Of a DNA stretch of 64,000 nt, positions 24,374 through 35,830 are shown piece by piece. The first letter of the stretch is position 1. Every line of letters begins with the position of its first letter. The notes under the pieces are model-generated. The model was not told the DNA's origin, made no database searches, and saw nothing but the letters and a program-made list of their open reading frames with translations. The stretch is from Burkholderiales bacterium (GTDB lineage Bacteria > Pseudomonadota > Gammaproteobacteria > Burkholderiales > Burkholderiaceae_C): positions 1 through 64,000 of the forward strand of contig JAPLPQ010000054.1 in NCBI GenBank assembly GCA_026400105.1, in the 5' to 3' direction. Made by a program: the position numbers and the translations under genes.

Positions 24374-27250
24374 TCACTTGGTCAGCACGAAGCCCTTGAG
24401 CTTGGCGAAAGCACCTTCGATCAGGGCCTTCTGCTGGTCCTGGTGCAGGTGCGAGTAGCCCACGGCCGGCGAAGCCGAGGCGGCACGGCCGGAATAACCC
24501 AGCTTCTGGCCGGCCAGCATGTTCTCGTGGATGTAGTGCTGCACGAAGAACCAGGCACCCTGGTTTTGCGGCTCGTCCTGGCACCACACCAGGTCGCTCG
24601 CGTTCGGGTACTTCTTGAGCTCGGCGGCAAAGGCCTTGTGCGGGAAGGGATAGAGCTGCTCGACGCGGATGATGGCCACGTCGTCAGAGCCCTTCTCGGT
24701 GCGCTTCTTGACCAGGTCGTAGTAGACCTTGCCCGAGCAGGCGATCACGCGCTTGACCTTGGCGGCGTTCTTGACCACCTCGGCGTTCTGCTCCGGGATC
24801 ACGGTCTGGAAGCCGCCCTTGGTGAACTCAGTCAGCGGCGAGGTCGCGTCCTTGTTGCGCAGCAGCGACTTCGGGGTGAACAGCACCAGCGGCTTGCGCA
24901 GGTTGCGCACCATCTGACGGCGCAGCACATGGAAGATCTGGCTGGCCGTGGTCGGCTGCACGATCTGCATGTTGGTGTCGGCCGCCAGCTGCATGAAGCG
25001 CTCGAGGCGGGCCGAGCTGTGCTCGGGGCCCTGGCCTTCATAGCCATGCGGCAGCATCATGACCAGGCCGTTGGCACGACCCCACTTGACTTCGCCCGAC
25101 GCGATGAACTGGTCGATCACGACCTGGGCGCCGTTGGCGAAGTCGCCGAACTGGGCTTCCCAGATCACCAGGCTGTTGGGCTCGGAGCCGGCGTAGCCGT
25201 ATTCGAAGCCCAGCACGGCCTCTTCCGACAGGATCGAGTCGATCACGACGAACGGTGCCTGGTTGTCGGCGACGTTCTGCAGCGGGATGTAGGTGCCTTC
25301 GTCCCACTTTTCGCGCTTCTGATCGTGGATCACGGCGTGACGGTGGGTGAAGGTGCCGCGACCGCAGTCCTCGCCCGACAGGCGGACCGGGTAGCCGGAA
25401 GCCACCAGCGAGGCGAAGGCCATGTGCTCGCCCATGCCCCAGTCGACGTTGACATCGCCCCGGCCCATGGCAGCGCGGTCGTCATAGACCTTCTTGACCA
25501 GCTGGTGCGGGTTGACGCTGGCGGGAATCGTGGTGAGCTTTTCGGCCAGGCGCTTCCACTCGGTCAGCGGGATCGCGGTGTCGGCGGCGTCGGTCCACTT
25601 CTTGCCCAGGAACGGGCTCCAGTCGACCGCGTACTTGCTCTTGAAGTTGGTGATGACCGGGTTGACGGTGTGGCGACCTTCGTCCATCGCGGCGCGATAG
25701 GCCTTGACCATGTCGTCGCCCAGCGAGTCACCCAGACCCTGGGCGGCCAGCTTGTCGGCGTACAGGCGACGCGTGCCGGGGTGGGCAGCGATCTTCTTGT
25801 ACATCAGCGGCTGGGTCAGCGCGGGGGTGTCTTGCTCGTTGTGGCCGAGCTTGCGGAAGCAGATGATGTCGATCACGACATCCTTGCGGAACTCCAGGCG
25901 GTACTCGAGCGCGAGCTGGGTCGCCAGCACGACGGCTTCCGGATCGTCACCGTTGACGTGCAGCACCGGCGCCTCGATCATCTTGACGATGTCGGTGCAG
26001 TACAGGGTCGAGCGCAGGTCGCGCGGGTCCGAGGTCGTGAAGCCGATCTGGTTGTTGATGATGATGTGGACGGTGCCGCCCGTGGTGTAGCCACGGGTCT
26101 CGGACAGCGCCAGCGTTTCCTGGTTCACGCCCTGGCCGCCGAAGGCGGAGTCGCCATGCACCAGCACCGGCAGCACCTGGGCGCCGACCAGGTCGCCGCG
26201 ACGGTCCATGCGCGCGCGCACCGAGCCTTCGACCACCGGGTTGACGATCTCGAGGTGGGACGGGTTGAAGGCCAGGCTCAGGTGGACCGGGCCGCCGATG
26301 GTGGAGACGTCGGAGCTGAAGCCCTGGTGGTACTTGACGTCACCGGCCGGCAGGTCTTCCGGTGCAGTGTGGTCGAATTCGGCGAACAGGTCCTTGGGCA
26401 TCTTGCCCAGGGTGTTGACCAGCACGTTCAGGCGGCCGCGGTGGGCCATGCCGATCACGATTTCCTGCACGCCCTTGGCGCCGGCTTGCTGGATCAGCTC
26501 GTCCATCGAGGCGATGAAGCTCTCGCCGCCTTCGAGCGAGAAGCGCTTCTGGCCGACATACTTGGTATGCAGGTAGCGCTCGAGGCCTTCGGCCGCGGTC
26601 AGGCGATCCAGGATATGGCGCTTCTTGTCGGCATTGAAGGCCGGCTTGGCACGCACGGTCTCGAGCTTTTGCTGCCACCAGCGCTTTTGCGTCTGGTCGG
26701 TCGTGTGCATGAACTCGATGCCGATCGAGCCGCAGTAGGTCTCGCGCAGCGCATTGAGCAGCTCGCGCAGCGACATCTTGTTCTTGCCGAAGAAGGTGTT
26801 GCTGACGTCGAAGACGATTTCCTGGTCGGCGCCGTTGAGGCCGTAGAAGACCGGGTCGAGCTCAGGGATGCTGGGACGCTCGGTGCGCTTGAGCGGGTCG
26901 AGGTCGGCAAAGCGCTGGCCGACGTTGCGGTAGGCGGCGATCAGCTGCTGCGCGGAGGTGCGCTTGCGGCCCATTTCGGCGTCGACGCTGGCGACCACGG
27001 TCTGGGTCACGCCGCTCTTGGCACGCTCGGCGAAGGCATTGATGACCGGCAGGTGCGGCACATCGCGGGCATCGCTGCCGTCGACGGCAGGCACATGCTG
27101 CAGGGCATCGAAATACTCGCGCCAGTTCTCGGGCACGCTGGTCGGGTCGGCCAGATAGTTTTCGTACATCTCTTCGACATAGGGCGCGTTGCCGCCGAAG
27201 AGATAAGAGTTACCGCTGTAGGCGGTGTAGACGTCGTTCGTCTGGCTCAT
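24374..27250 (-). CDS. sucA: 2-oxoglutarate dehydrogenase E1
   Basis: MSQTNDVYTAYSGNSYLFGGNAPYVEEMYENYLADP...; GMAHRGRLNVL, HGDSAFGGQG. ATG at 27250. Confidence 0.97.
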   Translation of the reverse strand: MSQTNDVYTAYSGNSYLFGGNAPYVEEMYENYLADPTSVPENWREYFDALQHVPAVDGSDARDVPHLPVINAFAERAKSGVTQTVVASVDAEMGRKRTSAQQLIAAYRNVGQRFADLDPLKRTERPSIPELDPVFYGLNGADQEIVFDVSNTFFGKNKMSLRELLNALRETYCGSIGIEFMHTTDQTQKRWWQQKLETVRAKPAFNADKKRHILDRLTAAEGLERYLHTKYVGQKRFSLEGGESFIASMDELIQQAGAKGVQEIVIGMAHRGRLNVLVNTLGKMPKDLFAEFDHTAPEDLPAGDVKYHQGFSSDVSTIGGPVHLSLAFNPSHLEIVNPVVEGSVRARMDRRGDLVGAQVLPVLVHGDSAFGGQGVNQETLALSETRGYTTGGTVHIIINNQIGFTTSDPRDLRSTLYCTDIVKMIEAPVLHVNGDDPEAVVLATQLALEYRLEFRKDVVIDIICFRKLGHNEQDTPALTQPLMYKKIAAHPGTRRLYADKLAAQGLGDSLGDDMVKAYRAAMDEGRHTVNPVITNFKSKYAVDWSPFLGKKWTDAADTAIPLTEWKRLAEKLTTIPASVNPHQLVKKVYDDRAAMGRGDVNVDWGMGEHMAFASLVASGYPVRLSGEDCGRGTFTHRHAVIHDQKREKWDEGTYIPLQNVADNQAPFVVIDSILSEEAVLGFEYGYAGSEPNSLVIWEAQFGDFANGAQVVIDQFIASGEVKWGRANGLVMMLPHGYEGQGPEHSSARLERFMQLAADTNMQIVQPTTASQIFHVLRRQMVRNLRKPLVLFTPKSLLRNKDATSPLTEFTKGGFQTVIPEQNAEVVKNAAKVKRVIACSGKVYYDLVKKRTEKGSDDVAIIRVEQLYPFPHKAFAAELKKYPNASDLVWCQDEPQNQGAWFFVQHYIHENMLAGQKLGYSGRAASASPAVGYSHLHQDQQKALIEGAFAKLKGFVLTK

Positions 27251-27379
27251 GGATTCGCTGACCTCCGTTTCCCTCGGGGAAACATTAGCTGGTAAAAAAA
27301 CCTTCCGCGACACGGCTGGACCGGTTGGCGGATGCGACAGTGACTGGAAGGAACTGAAGCAACCCCGGATTGTGCCACT
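27251..27379 (-). promoter_or_regulatory. sucA promoter and structured 5' leader candidate
   Basis: Minus strand TTACGT-N17-CACAAT promoter-like; then CCTTCC...GGAAGG + T7, then GTTTCCC-CGA-GGGAAAC abutting the GGAGGT SD. Confidence 0.55.
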
Positions 27380-27435
27380 GTTCGCCGATGGACGTAACTC
27401 GCTCGATACGCCCAGCGCGTGAAGATAGCATGAAT

Positions 27436-27452
27436 GCCGGCCCAAGGCCGGC
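27436..27452 (-). terminator. Hairpin downstream of prpE
   Basis: Perfect GCCGGCC-TTG-GGCCGGC; no U-run. Confidence 0.4.
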
Positions 27453-27506
27453 TCCAACAGTCGTGGTTTATACGGGGTGGACAGCCCGCTGGAAGCGGCA
27501 GCCGGA

Positions 27507-29408
27507 TCAGGCCAGCTGGTCCTTGATCTGCTGCAATGCCGCCGGATCGTCCATCGTGGTCAGGTCGCCGGGGTCGCGGCCTTCGCAGACGGCCTGGATC
27601 GCGCGGCGCAGCAGCTTGCCCGAGCGGGTCTTGGGCAGCGTGCCGACGAAGCGCACCATGGCCGGACGCGCGACCGCGCCGAGTTGCTCGTCGACCGTCT
27701 TCATGATCTCGAGTTCCTGCTCGCGTGCCGAGGTCGGGTCGACCGCGCGCGAGGCGTCCTTGAGCACCACGAAGGCGACCGCGACCTGGCCCTTGAGCGC
27801 ATCGGCCATGCCGACCACCGCGACCTCGGCCACGTTGGCGTGGCTCGAGATGCTCTCCTCGATCTCGCGCGTGCCCAGGCGGTGGCCGGCGACGTTGATC
27901 ACGTCGTCGGTGCGGCCCAGGATGAAGAAGTAGCCATCGGCATCCTTGACGCCCCAGTCGAAGGTGCTGTACATGGTGCGACCGTGGATGCTGGTCCAGT
28001 AGGTCTTGACGTAGCGGTCGTCGTCACCCCAGATCGTCTGCAGGCAGCCCGGCGGCAGCGGGCCCTCGGCCGCGATCACGCCCTTCTTGTTGGGCTCGGT
28101 GATCTCCTCGCCGGTCACCTCGTCGATCAGGCGCACGTCGAAGCCGTAGACCGCCTTGCCGGGCGAACCGAAGCGGGTCGGCGCCGGCTCGACGCCGTTG
28201 CAGATCGCCATGATCGGCCAGCCGGTCTCGGTCTGCCAGTAGTTGTCGATGATCGGCTTCTTGATCGCGTCGGCCATCCAGGTCGCGGTCGGCTCGTCGA
28301 GCGGCTCGCCGGCCAGGAACAAGGCCTTGAGGCTGGACAGGTCGTACTTCGTCAGATAGGCCGGGTCCTGTTTCTTCAGCACGCGGGCGGCGGTCGGGGC
28401 GCTGAACATCACGCTGACCTTGTACTTCTCGACCAGGCTCCACCAGATGCCGGCGTCGGGCCGGGTCGGCAGGCCTTCGTACATGATGGTGGCCATGCCG
28501 TTGATCAGCGGACCGTAGATGATGTAGCTGTGACCGACGACCCAGCCGATGTCCGAGGTCGAGAAGAAGGTCTCGCCGGGCTCGCCCTGGTAGATATGCT
28601 TCATCGAGGCGGCCAGCGCCACGGCGTAGCCGCCGGTGTCGCGCTGCACGCCCTTCGGCTTGCCGGTGGTGCCCGAGGTGTAGAGGATGTAGCTCGGGTG
28701 GGTGGAATCGACCCACTCGCAGGGCACCGGGGTATCCAGGTACTGGGCGCGCAGCGTGGCGTAATCGACATCGCGACCGGCCACCGGCGCCAGGTCGGCC
28801 AGGCCCCGGTTCACCATCACGACGCTGGCGGGCTTGTGCGCGGCCAGCTCGATCGCCTCGTCGAGCAGGTGCTTGTAGGGCACGACCTTGCCGCCGCGCA
28901 TGCCGGCGTCGGCGCTGACGATGACCTTGGGCGCAGCGTCGTCGATCCGGCTCGCCAGCGCATGGCTGGCGAAGCCGCCGAACACCACGGTGTGAACCGC
29001 ACCCAGGCGCACCGCCGCCAGCATCGCGAAGCAGGCCTCGGCGATCATCGGCATGTAGATCAGCACGCGGTCGCCCTTTTGCACCCCGAGCGACTGGTAG
29101 ATCGCGGCGAAGCGCTGCACTTCCTCGTGCAGCTCGCGGAAGCTGTAGGCCTTCTCGACGTTGGTCTCGGTCGAGACGAAGATCAGCGCGTTCTGCTCGG
29201 CGCGACCCTTCAGATGGCGGTCGACCGCGTTGTGGCAGAGGTTGGTCAGGCCGCCCTCGAACCAGCGCGCAAACGGCGGACGGTCGTAGTTGCAGACGCG
29301 GTCGTAGGGCTGGTGCCAGTCGACCCCCTGCGCCTGCTCGGCCCAGAAGGCATCTCGATCATCGATCGAGCGGCGGAAGAACGCTTCGTAGTTTTGGGAA
29401 GCAGGCAT
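27507..29408 (-). CDS. prpE: Propionate--CoA ligase (acyl-CoA synthetase)
   Basis: 634 aa from ATG 29408; YILYTSGTTGKPKGVQRD, VFGGFASHALASRIDDA..., DVINVAGHRLGTREIEE. PrpE-like rather than Acs by overall similarity recalled, not searched. Confidence 0.82.
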   Translation of the reverse strand: MPASQNYEAFFRRSIDDRDAFWAEQAQGVDWHQPYDRVCNYDRPPFARWFEGGLTNLCHNAVDRHLKGRAEQNALIFVSTETNVEKAYSFRELHEEVQRFAAIYQSLGVQKGDRVLIYMPMIAEACFAMLAAVRLGAVHTVVFGGFASHALASRIDDAAPKVIVSADAGMRGGKVVPYKHLLDEAIELAAHKPASVVMVNRGLADLAPVAGRDVDYATLRAQYLDTPVPCEWVDSTHPSYILYTSGTTGKPKGVQRDTGGYAVALAASMKHIYQGEPGETFFSTSDIGWVVGHSYIIYGPLINGMATIMYEGLPTRPDAGIWWSLVEKYKVSVMFSAPTAARVLKKQDPAYLTKYDLSSLKALFLAGEPLDEPTATWMADAIKKPIIDNYWQTETGWPIMAICNGVEPAPTRFGSPGKAVYGFDVRLIDEVTGEEITEPNKKGVIAAEGPLPPGCLQTIWGDDDRYVKTYWTSIHGRTMYSTFDWGVKDADGYFFILGRTDDVINVAGHRLGTREIEESISSHANVAEVAVVGMADALKGQVAVAFVVLKDASRAVDPTSAREQELEIMKTVDEQLGAVARPAMVRFVGTLPKTRSGKLLRRAIQAVCEGRDPGDLTTMDDPAALQQIKDQLA

Positions 29409-29424
29409 GTCAGTCTCCAGCAGT

Positions 29425-29467
29425 TTCCGCAAGGCGGAATGAAAAATAATACATTCATAATTATGAA
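29425..29467 (-). promoter_or_regulatory. Palindromic operator candidate and hairpin upstream of prpE
   Basis: Perfect 14-bp palindrome TTCATAATTATGAA (29454-29467) beside TATTAT, and TTCCGC-CTT-GCGGAA (29425-29439). Confidence 0.45.
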
Positions 29468-29562
29468 GATTCTGCTTGCAGATGGCTGACAAGTCAGATC
29501 CGCCCGATGTCGCTCGCATCAAACGGACCGGACTGCGCTGGCCCAGGTCGGGCCAGCCGGGC

Positions 29563-30174
29563 TTACTTGACCCGCTGCAGGATGGTGCGGAAATCGGGGT
29601 GGTCGGCGTCACCCAGCCATTCGTAGATGACCATCTCGCTCGTGACGAGTTCGATCCCGTTGCCCGCCAGGCGGTCGAAGGCGGCGTCGCGGTCGCGTTC
29701 GCGGCGCGAGGCGCAGGCATCGGTCACGACCCAGACATCGAACTCCTGCTCGAGCAGGCCGAGCGCGGTCTGCAGCAGGCAGATATGGGCCTCGCAGCCG
29801 GCCAGCACGATGACGTTTCGACCCGGTGCCTCCTGTTGCGGCGGTTTTTGCAGGTGCTTGGGCAGGCTGCGGGCATTGCCGCCGGTGCGCTGGGGCCGCG
29901 CCGGCGGGCGCAACGCCTGCACCAGGTCGGACTGGGTCGCATCGAACGCCATCTTGGGAAAGGTCGCTTGCAGCAGCGGCTGCAGCGCGGGCGTCATGGC
30001 ACCCAGACCCTCGGGGTTCTGTTCGGTGCCCCAGGCCGGCACGCCCAGGATCTGCGCGACCTCGGCCAGCAGCACGGCGCGCGCCAGCGCCTCCTCGCCC
30101 TGGTGCAGCGCCTTGAGCATGCGCGGCTGGTAGTCGACCAGCAGCAATTGACTTTCTTCAGCGTCCAACAACAT
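29563..30174 (-). CDS. Isochorismatase-family cysteine hydrolase
   Basis: LLLVDYQPRML (Asp), FPKMAFDA (Lys), LAGCEAHICLLQTAL (Cys). Confidence 0.88.
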   Translation of the reverse strand: MLLDAEESQLLLVDYQPRMLKALHQGEEALARAVLLAEVAQILGVPAWGTEQNPEGLGAMTPALQPLLQATFPKMAFDATQSDLVQALRPPARPQRTGGNARSLPKHLQKPPQQEAPGRNVIVLAGCEAHICLLQTALGLLEQEFDVWVVTDACASRRERDRDAAFDRLAGNGIELVTSEMVIYEWLGDADHPDFRTILQRVK

Positions 30175-30255
30175 AGGTTTTTCTCCGGGTTATCACGGGT
30201 TTGTTACGAGGCGCAATTTAACCATGCTGTCATGTCCGCCAGTTAGAATGGAGAG

Positions 30256-30813
30256 ATGCGTTCATTGATCATTGCCATCGCTCTCGCCTCGGTCTGCGGC
30301 CTTGCCGCTGCCGAGCCCGCCAGCCAGGCCGACCCCATGGGCGAGTTGGTGGCGAGCAAGGGGCTGATGTCGCGCCTCGAAGGCGTGCGCCAGAACATGA
30401 GCTCGGTCGCCTCCGAGCTGGTCGTCAACGCCATGGGCTTCCTGGGCGTGCGCTACAAGTACGGTGGCAACGACCTCGAGGACGGCGTGGACTGCAGCGG
30501 CTTCGTGCGCGCGATCTACGAGCAATCCCTGGGCATGGTGCTGCCGCGCCGCGCCGCCGAGCAGGCGCGCGCGACCCAGACCATCAGCCAGGACGAACTC
30601 AAGCCGGGCGATCTGGTGTTCTTCAACACCATGCGCTCGGCGTTCAGCCATGTCGGCATCTACATCGGCGACAACAAGTTCATCCATGCCCCGCGCAGCG
30701 GCGCGCAGGTGCGGGTCGAGGACATGCGCCAGAGCTACTGGGTCAAGCGCTTCAATGGCGCACGCCGGGTCGACGCTGGCGCGGGCAGCATTCCCCTGCC
30801 CTTGCCGCGCTGA
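30256..30813 (+). CDS. NlpC/P60 family (C40) cell-wall peptidase
   Basis: Signal peptide; YKYGGNDLEDGVDCSGFVRAIYEQ, LKPGDLVFFNT, SHVGIYIGDNKFIHAP. Confidence 0.93.
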   Translation: MRSLIIAIALASVCGLAAAEPASQADPMGELVASKGLMSRLEGVRQNMSSVASELVVNAMGFLGVRYKYGGNDLEDGVDCSGFVRAIYEQSLGMVLPRRAAEQARATQTISQDELKPGDLVFFNTMRSAFSHVGIYIGDNKFIHAPRSGAQVRVEDMRQSYWVKRFNGARRVDAGAGSIPLPLPR

Positions 30814-30848
30814 CTGCCGGCTGCCGGCTGCCGGCTGCCGGCTGCCGG
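30814..30848 (+). repeat. (CTGCCGG)5 tandem 7-mer directly after the NlpC/P60 stop codon
   Basis: Five perfect copies counted in the sequence. Confidence 0.97.
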
Positions 30849-30860
30849 CGCAGACTATCG

Positions 30861-30900
30861 AACCGCCTCGGGACCTTCTTGCAGGCGGTTTTCTTGTTTT
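30861..30900 (+). terminator. Rho-independent terminator of the NlpC/P60 gene
   Basis: AACCGCCT/AGGCGGTT 8-bp stem followed by TTCTTGTTTT. Confidence 0.65.
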
Positions 30901-30959
30901 GCCACGGCGCCCAACAGTCTGCTGTCTAGGTGCCAGATGCAGGGTTACAGGCCACGCTC

Positions 30960-32144
30960 ATGACCGATGCGCTCCAAGCCGTGCTGCATGTCCCGACCCT
31001 GATGCTGCTCGTGATCCTGGGTTATCTGCTGCTGGGACTGCTGCTGCAGACGGCGCTGCCCGGTCTGCAATCGCGTCCTGAATTCCGGCGCTGGCTGCTG
31101 TCCAACTGGGTCATCCTGGGCGGCTTCGTCATGTTGGCGGCGCGCCTGCTGATTGCGCCGGGATGGTCGATATTTTTTGGCAACGCCTTGCTCTTCCTGG
31201 GCATTGCGTTCCAGTACCAGGCCATGAGCATCTTGCTCTATGGCCACCGGGGGCCGGCCTGGCTGATGCAGGTCCAGCCGCTGGTGTGGCTGATGCTCGG
31301 GCTGATGCTGCATGCGCAGACACCGCTGCCGCAGCGCACGATGATCCTGTCAGTGATGCTCTGCCTGTTCGTCCTGGCTTTTTTTCGCCTGATCGTGCGG
31401 GACGGCTGGCGCTTCGAGCGCTCGCTGCGCACCATGGTGATCACCACGGGGTTCACCGCCCTGGGCCTGGCCGTGCGGGCCTGGCATGCCTGGACCTCAC
31501 CCGAGTTGTACGACAGCCAGTACCACAGCAGCCTGGGACAGGGCATGACCTATCTGTGCGTGTTTCTGCTGCTGATCAGCAGCGGTTTCGGATTTACCCT
31601 GGCCGTGCTGGAACGGATGAGCAAGGAAATGAAAACACTGGCCAGCACGGACGGCTTGACCGGCTGCTGGAACCGCACCACGACCGACAGCCTGCTGACC
31701 CATGAGCTGCAGAATTGCTACCGCCGGAAAACCTTCCTGGTCCTGGCCTTGCTGGACCTGGACCATTTCAAGCAGATCAATGACGAACATGGTCATCTGG
31801 TCGGCGATGCGGTCCTGCGCCGCTTTGCCTCGATCATCCGCGACCGGCTGCGCGAGTCCGACACCTTTGGACGGGTCGGTGGCGAGGAGTTCGCCTTGGT
31901 GCTGCCGGACATCGATGCCGCCGGCGCAAGGACCTTGCTCGAAGCGTTGCGCAGCGACGTGGCGACAACGGCTTTTGAGACCGGGACCGAGACAGGCATG
32001 CGGCAGGTGACCTTTTCGATTGGTCTGGCGGTCACGCAGCTCGACCGCCAGCAGGCAGCAGTCGAGCTCTACGGCCAGGCCGATCAGGCGCTCTATGCCG
32101 CCAAGAGAAACGGGCGCAACCGGCTGGAGCTGTTTGGCGCCTGA
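30960..32144 (+). CDS. Membrane-anchored GGDEF diguanylate cyclase
   Basis: Multiple TM segments then STDGLTGCWNR...DLDHFKQINDEHGHLVGDAVL...GRVGGEEFALVLP (GGEEF). Confidence 0.93.
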   Translation: MTDALQAVLHVPTLMLLVILGYLLLGLLLQTALPGLQSRPEFRRWLLSNWVILGGFVMLAARLLIAPGWSIFFGNALLFLGIAFQYQAMSILLYGHRGPAWLMQVQPLVWLMLGLMLHAQTPLPQRTMILSVMLCLFVLAFFRLIVRDGWRFERSLRTMVITTGFTALGLAVRAWHAWTSPELYDSQYHSSLGQGMTYLCVFLLLISSGFGFTLAVLERMSKEMKTLASTDGLTGCWNRTTTDSLLTHELQNCYRRKTFLVLALLDLDHFKQINDEHGHLVGDAVLRRFASIIRDRLRESDTFGRVGGEEFALVLPDIDAAGARTLLEALRSDVATTAFETGTETGMRQVTFSIGLAVTQLDRQQAAVELYGQADQALYAAKRNGRNRLELFGA

Positions 32145-32165
32145 GCGCTTGCAACTTCAAGACCC

Positions 32166-32201
32166 AAAAAAGCCCGACCAGCTCACGCCAGTCGGGCTTT
32201 T
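32166..32201. terminator. Bidirectional terminator between the GGDEF gene and lpdA
   Basis: AAAAGCCCGAC...GTCGGGCTTTT 11-bp arms between convergent genes. Confidence 0.75.
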
Positions 32202-32224
32202 GCCTGGGGCTTTGTGCCTGGCGC

Positions 32225-34030
<1,806 letters not shown>

Positions 34031-34091
34031 TTCTTGTTCCTAATCGGTAGCGGGCAGGGCGCGGTCATCCGCCGCCCTGCCCTGTGTCGCA

Positions 34092-35768
34092 TCAGAGCAG
34101 CACGCGGCGGAAGTCCGCCAGGATCTGGCCCAGGAAGGCGTTGAAGCGAGCGGCAGCAGCGCCGTCGATCACGCGGTGGTCCCAGGTCAAGGAGAGCGGC
34201 AGCATCAGGCGCGGCTGGAAGGCCTTGCCATCCCACTTCGGCGTGATCTCGCTCTTGCAGACGCCCAGGATCGCGACTTCAGGCGCGTTGATGATCGGCG
34301 TGAAGTAACGACCACCGATGCCGCCCAGGCTCGAGATCGTGAAGCAGGCACCGCTCATGTCGGCCGGACCCAGCTTGCCGTCGCGCGCCTTCTTGGCCAG
34401 TTCGCCCATTTCCTGACTGATCTGCAGCACACCCTTCTTGTCGGCGTCCTTGATGACCGGAACCACCAGGCCGTTCGGGGTGTCGGCAGCAAAACCGATG
34501 TGGAAGTACTGCTTGTAGATCAGCGCGTCGCCGTCGAGCGAGCTGTTGAACTCGGGGAACTTCTTGAGCGCGGCCACGCAAGCCTTGATCAGGAAGGCCA
34601 GCATCGTGACCTTGAGGCCCGACTTCTCGTTTTCCTTGTTGGTGGAAACGCGGAAGGCTTCGAGGTCGGTGATGTCGGCGTCATCGAAGTTGGTGACGGC
34701 CGGGATCATGACGGCGTTGCGCAGCAGGTTGGCGCCGCTGATCTTCTTGATGCGGCCCATCTCCTTGCGCTCGATCGGACCGAACTTGGCGAAGTCGACC
34801 TTGGGCCAGGGGATAAGGCCCAGCTCGGAACCGCCAGCGCCAGCAGCGGCCTTGGGTGCCACGGCAGCGATGGCCTTGGTCTGCGCGCTGCCGGCCATCA
34901 CGGCCTTGGTGAAGGCCTGGATGTCCTGCTCGGTGATGCGGCCCTTGGCGCCACTGCCCTTGACCTCTTCGAGCGGCACGCCGAGTTCGCGCGCGAACTT
35001 GCGCACCGAGGGCGAGGCGTGCGGCAGGCCCAGCGCCGGGGTGGCGCCGGGGTTGTGTGCCGGGGCGGCAGCCACGGCTGCGGCAGCGGCCACGGGGGCA
35101 ACTGCCGGTGCAGCGGCGGCGACCGGTGCTGCAACCGAAGCTGCGGCGGCCGGAGCGACAGCAGCGGCTGCGGGGGCAGCAGCGCCAGCCGCGCCTTCGA
35201 GGATCGCCAGCAGGTCACCGATGTTGACGGTGTCGCCGACCTTGACCTTGAGCTCCTTGAGCACGCCGGCGTGGCTGGACGGGATCTCCATCGAGGCCTT
35301 GTCGGACTCGACCGTGATCAGGCTCTGCTCGAGCTTGACGCTGTCGCCGGGCTTGACCAGGATCTCGATCACTGCGACATCCTTGAAGTCGCCGATGTCG
35401 GGCACGCGCACTTCGACCGGGCCGGCGGCCACGGCCGCCACAGGCGCGGCAGCCACCGGAGCGGCGGCGGCGGGAGCCGGGGCAGCAACAGGTGCAGCGG
35501 CGGCAGCCGGAGCGGCCACGGCGGCTGCGCCCGCCACTTCGAGCAGCAGCACGACCGAGCCTTGCTTGACCTTGTCGCCCAGCACGACCTTGAGTTCCTT
35601 GACCACGCCAGCGGCCGAGGACGGGATTTCCATCGAGGCCTTGTCGCTCTCGACCGTGATCAGGCTCTGCTCGGCCTGGACGCTGTCGCCGGGCTTGACC
35701 AGCAGCTCGATCACCGCCACTTCGTCGAAGTCGCCGATGTCCGGGACCTTGATTTCAATGATTGCCAT
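34092..35768 (-). CDS. aceF: Dihydrolipoyllysine-residue acetyltransferase (E2 of PDH), two lipoyl domains
   Basis: Two [13 protein letters not shown] lipoyl domains, E3-binding domain, catalytic [15 protein letters not shown]. Confidence 0.96.
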   Translation of the reverse strand: MAIIEIKVPDIGDFDEVAVIELLVKPGDSVQAEQSLITVESDKASMEIPSSAAGVVKELKVVLGDKVKQGSVVLLLEVAGAAAVAAPAAAAAPVAAPAPAAAAPVAAAPVAAVAAGPVEVRVPDIGDFKDVAVIEILVKPGDSVKLEQSLITVESDKASMEIPSSHAGVLKELKVKVGDTVNIGDLLAILEGAAGAAAPAAAAVAPAAAASVAAPVAAAAPAVAPVAAAAAVAAAPAHNPGATPALGLPHASPSVRKFARELGVPLEEVKGSGAKGRITEQDIQAFTKAVMAGSAQTKAIAAVAPKAAAGAGGSELGLIPWPKVDFAKFGPIERKEMGRIKKISGANLLRNAVMIPAVTNFDDADITDLEAFRVSTNKENEKSGLKVTMLAFLIKACVAALKKFPEFNSSLDGDALIYKQYFHIGFAADTPNGLVVPVIKDADKKGVLQISQEMGELAKKARDGKLGPADMSGACFTISSLGGIGGRYFTPIINAPEVAILGVCKSEITPKWDGKAFQPRLMLPLSLTWDHRVIDGAAAARFNAFLGQILADFRRVLL

Positions 35769-35830
35769 GTTGTGTCTCTCTGATATCAGTTGGGGACAGG
35801 GCGGCCGCCCTGTCCCGTCAGGTCACGGAT

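Noticed and set aside
24443-27295. 950-aa plus-strand ORF opposite sucA
   Set aside because: Same antisense artefact; SucA on the minus strand is unambiguous.
30244-30249. TAGAAT as -10 for the NlpC/P60 gene
   Set aside because: Would place the TSS at the ATG and overlaps the GGAGAG SD; no -35.
30814-30848. Possible CRISPR-like repeat
   Set aside because: 7-mer microsatellite with no spacers; no cas genes in the window.
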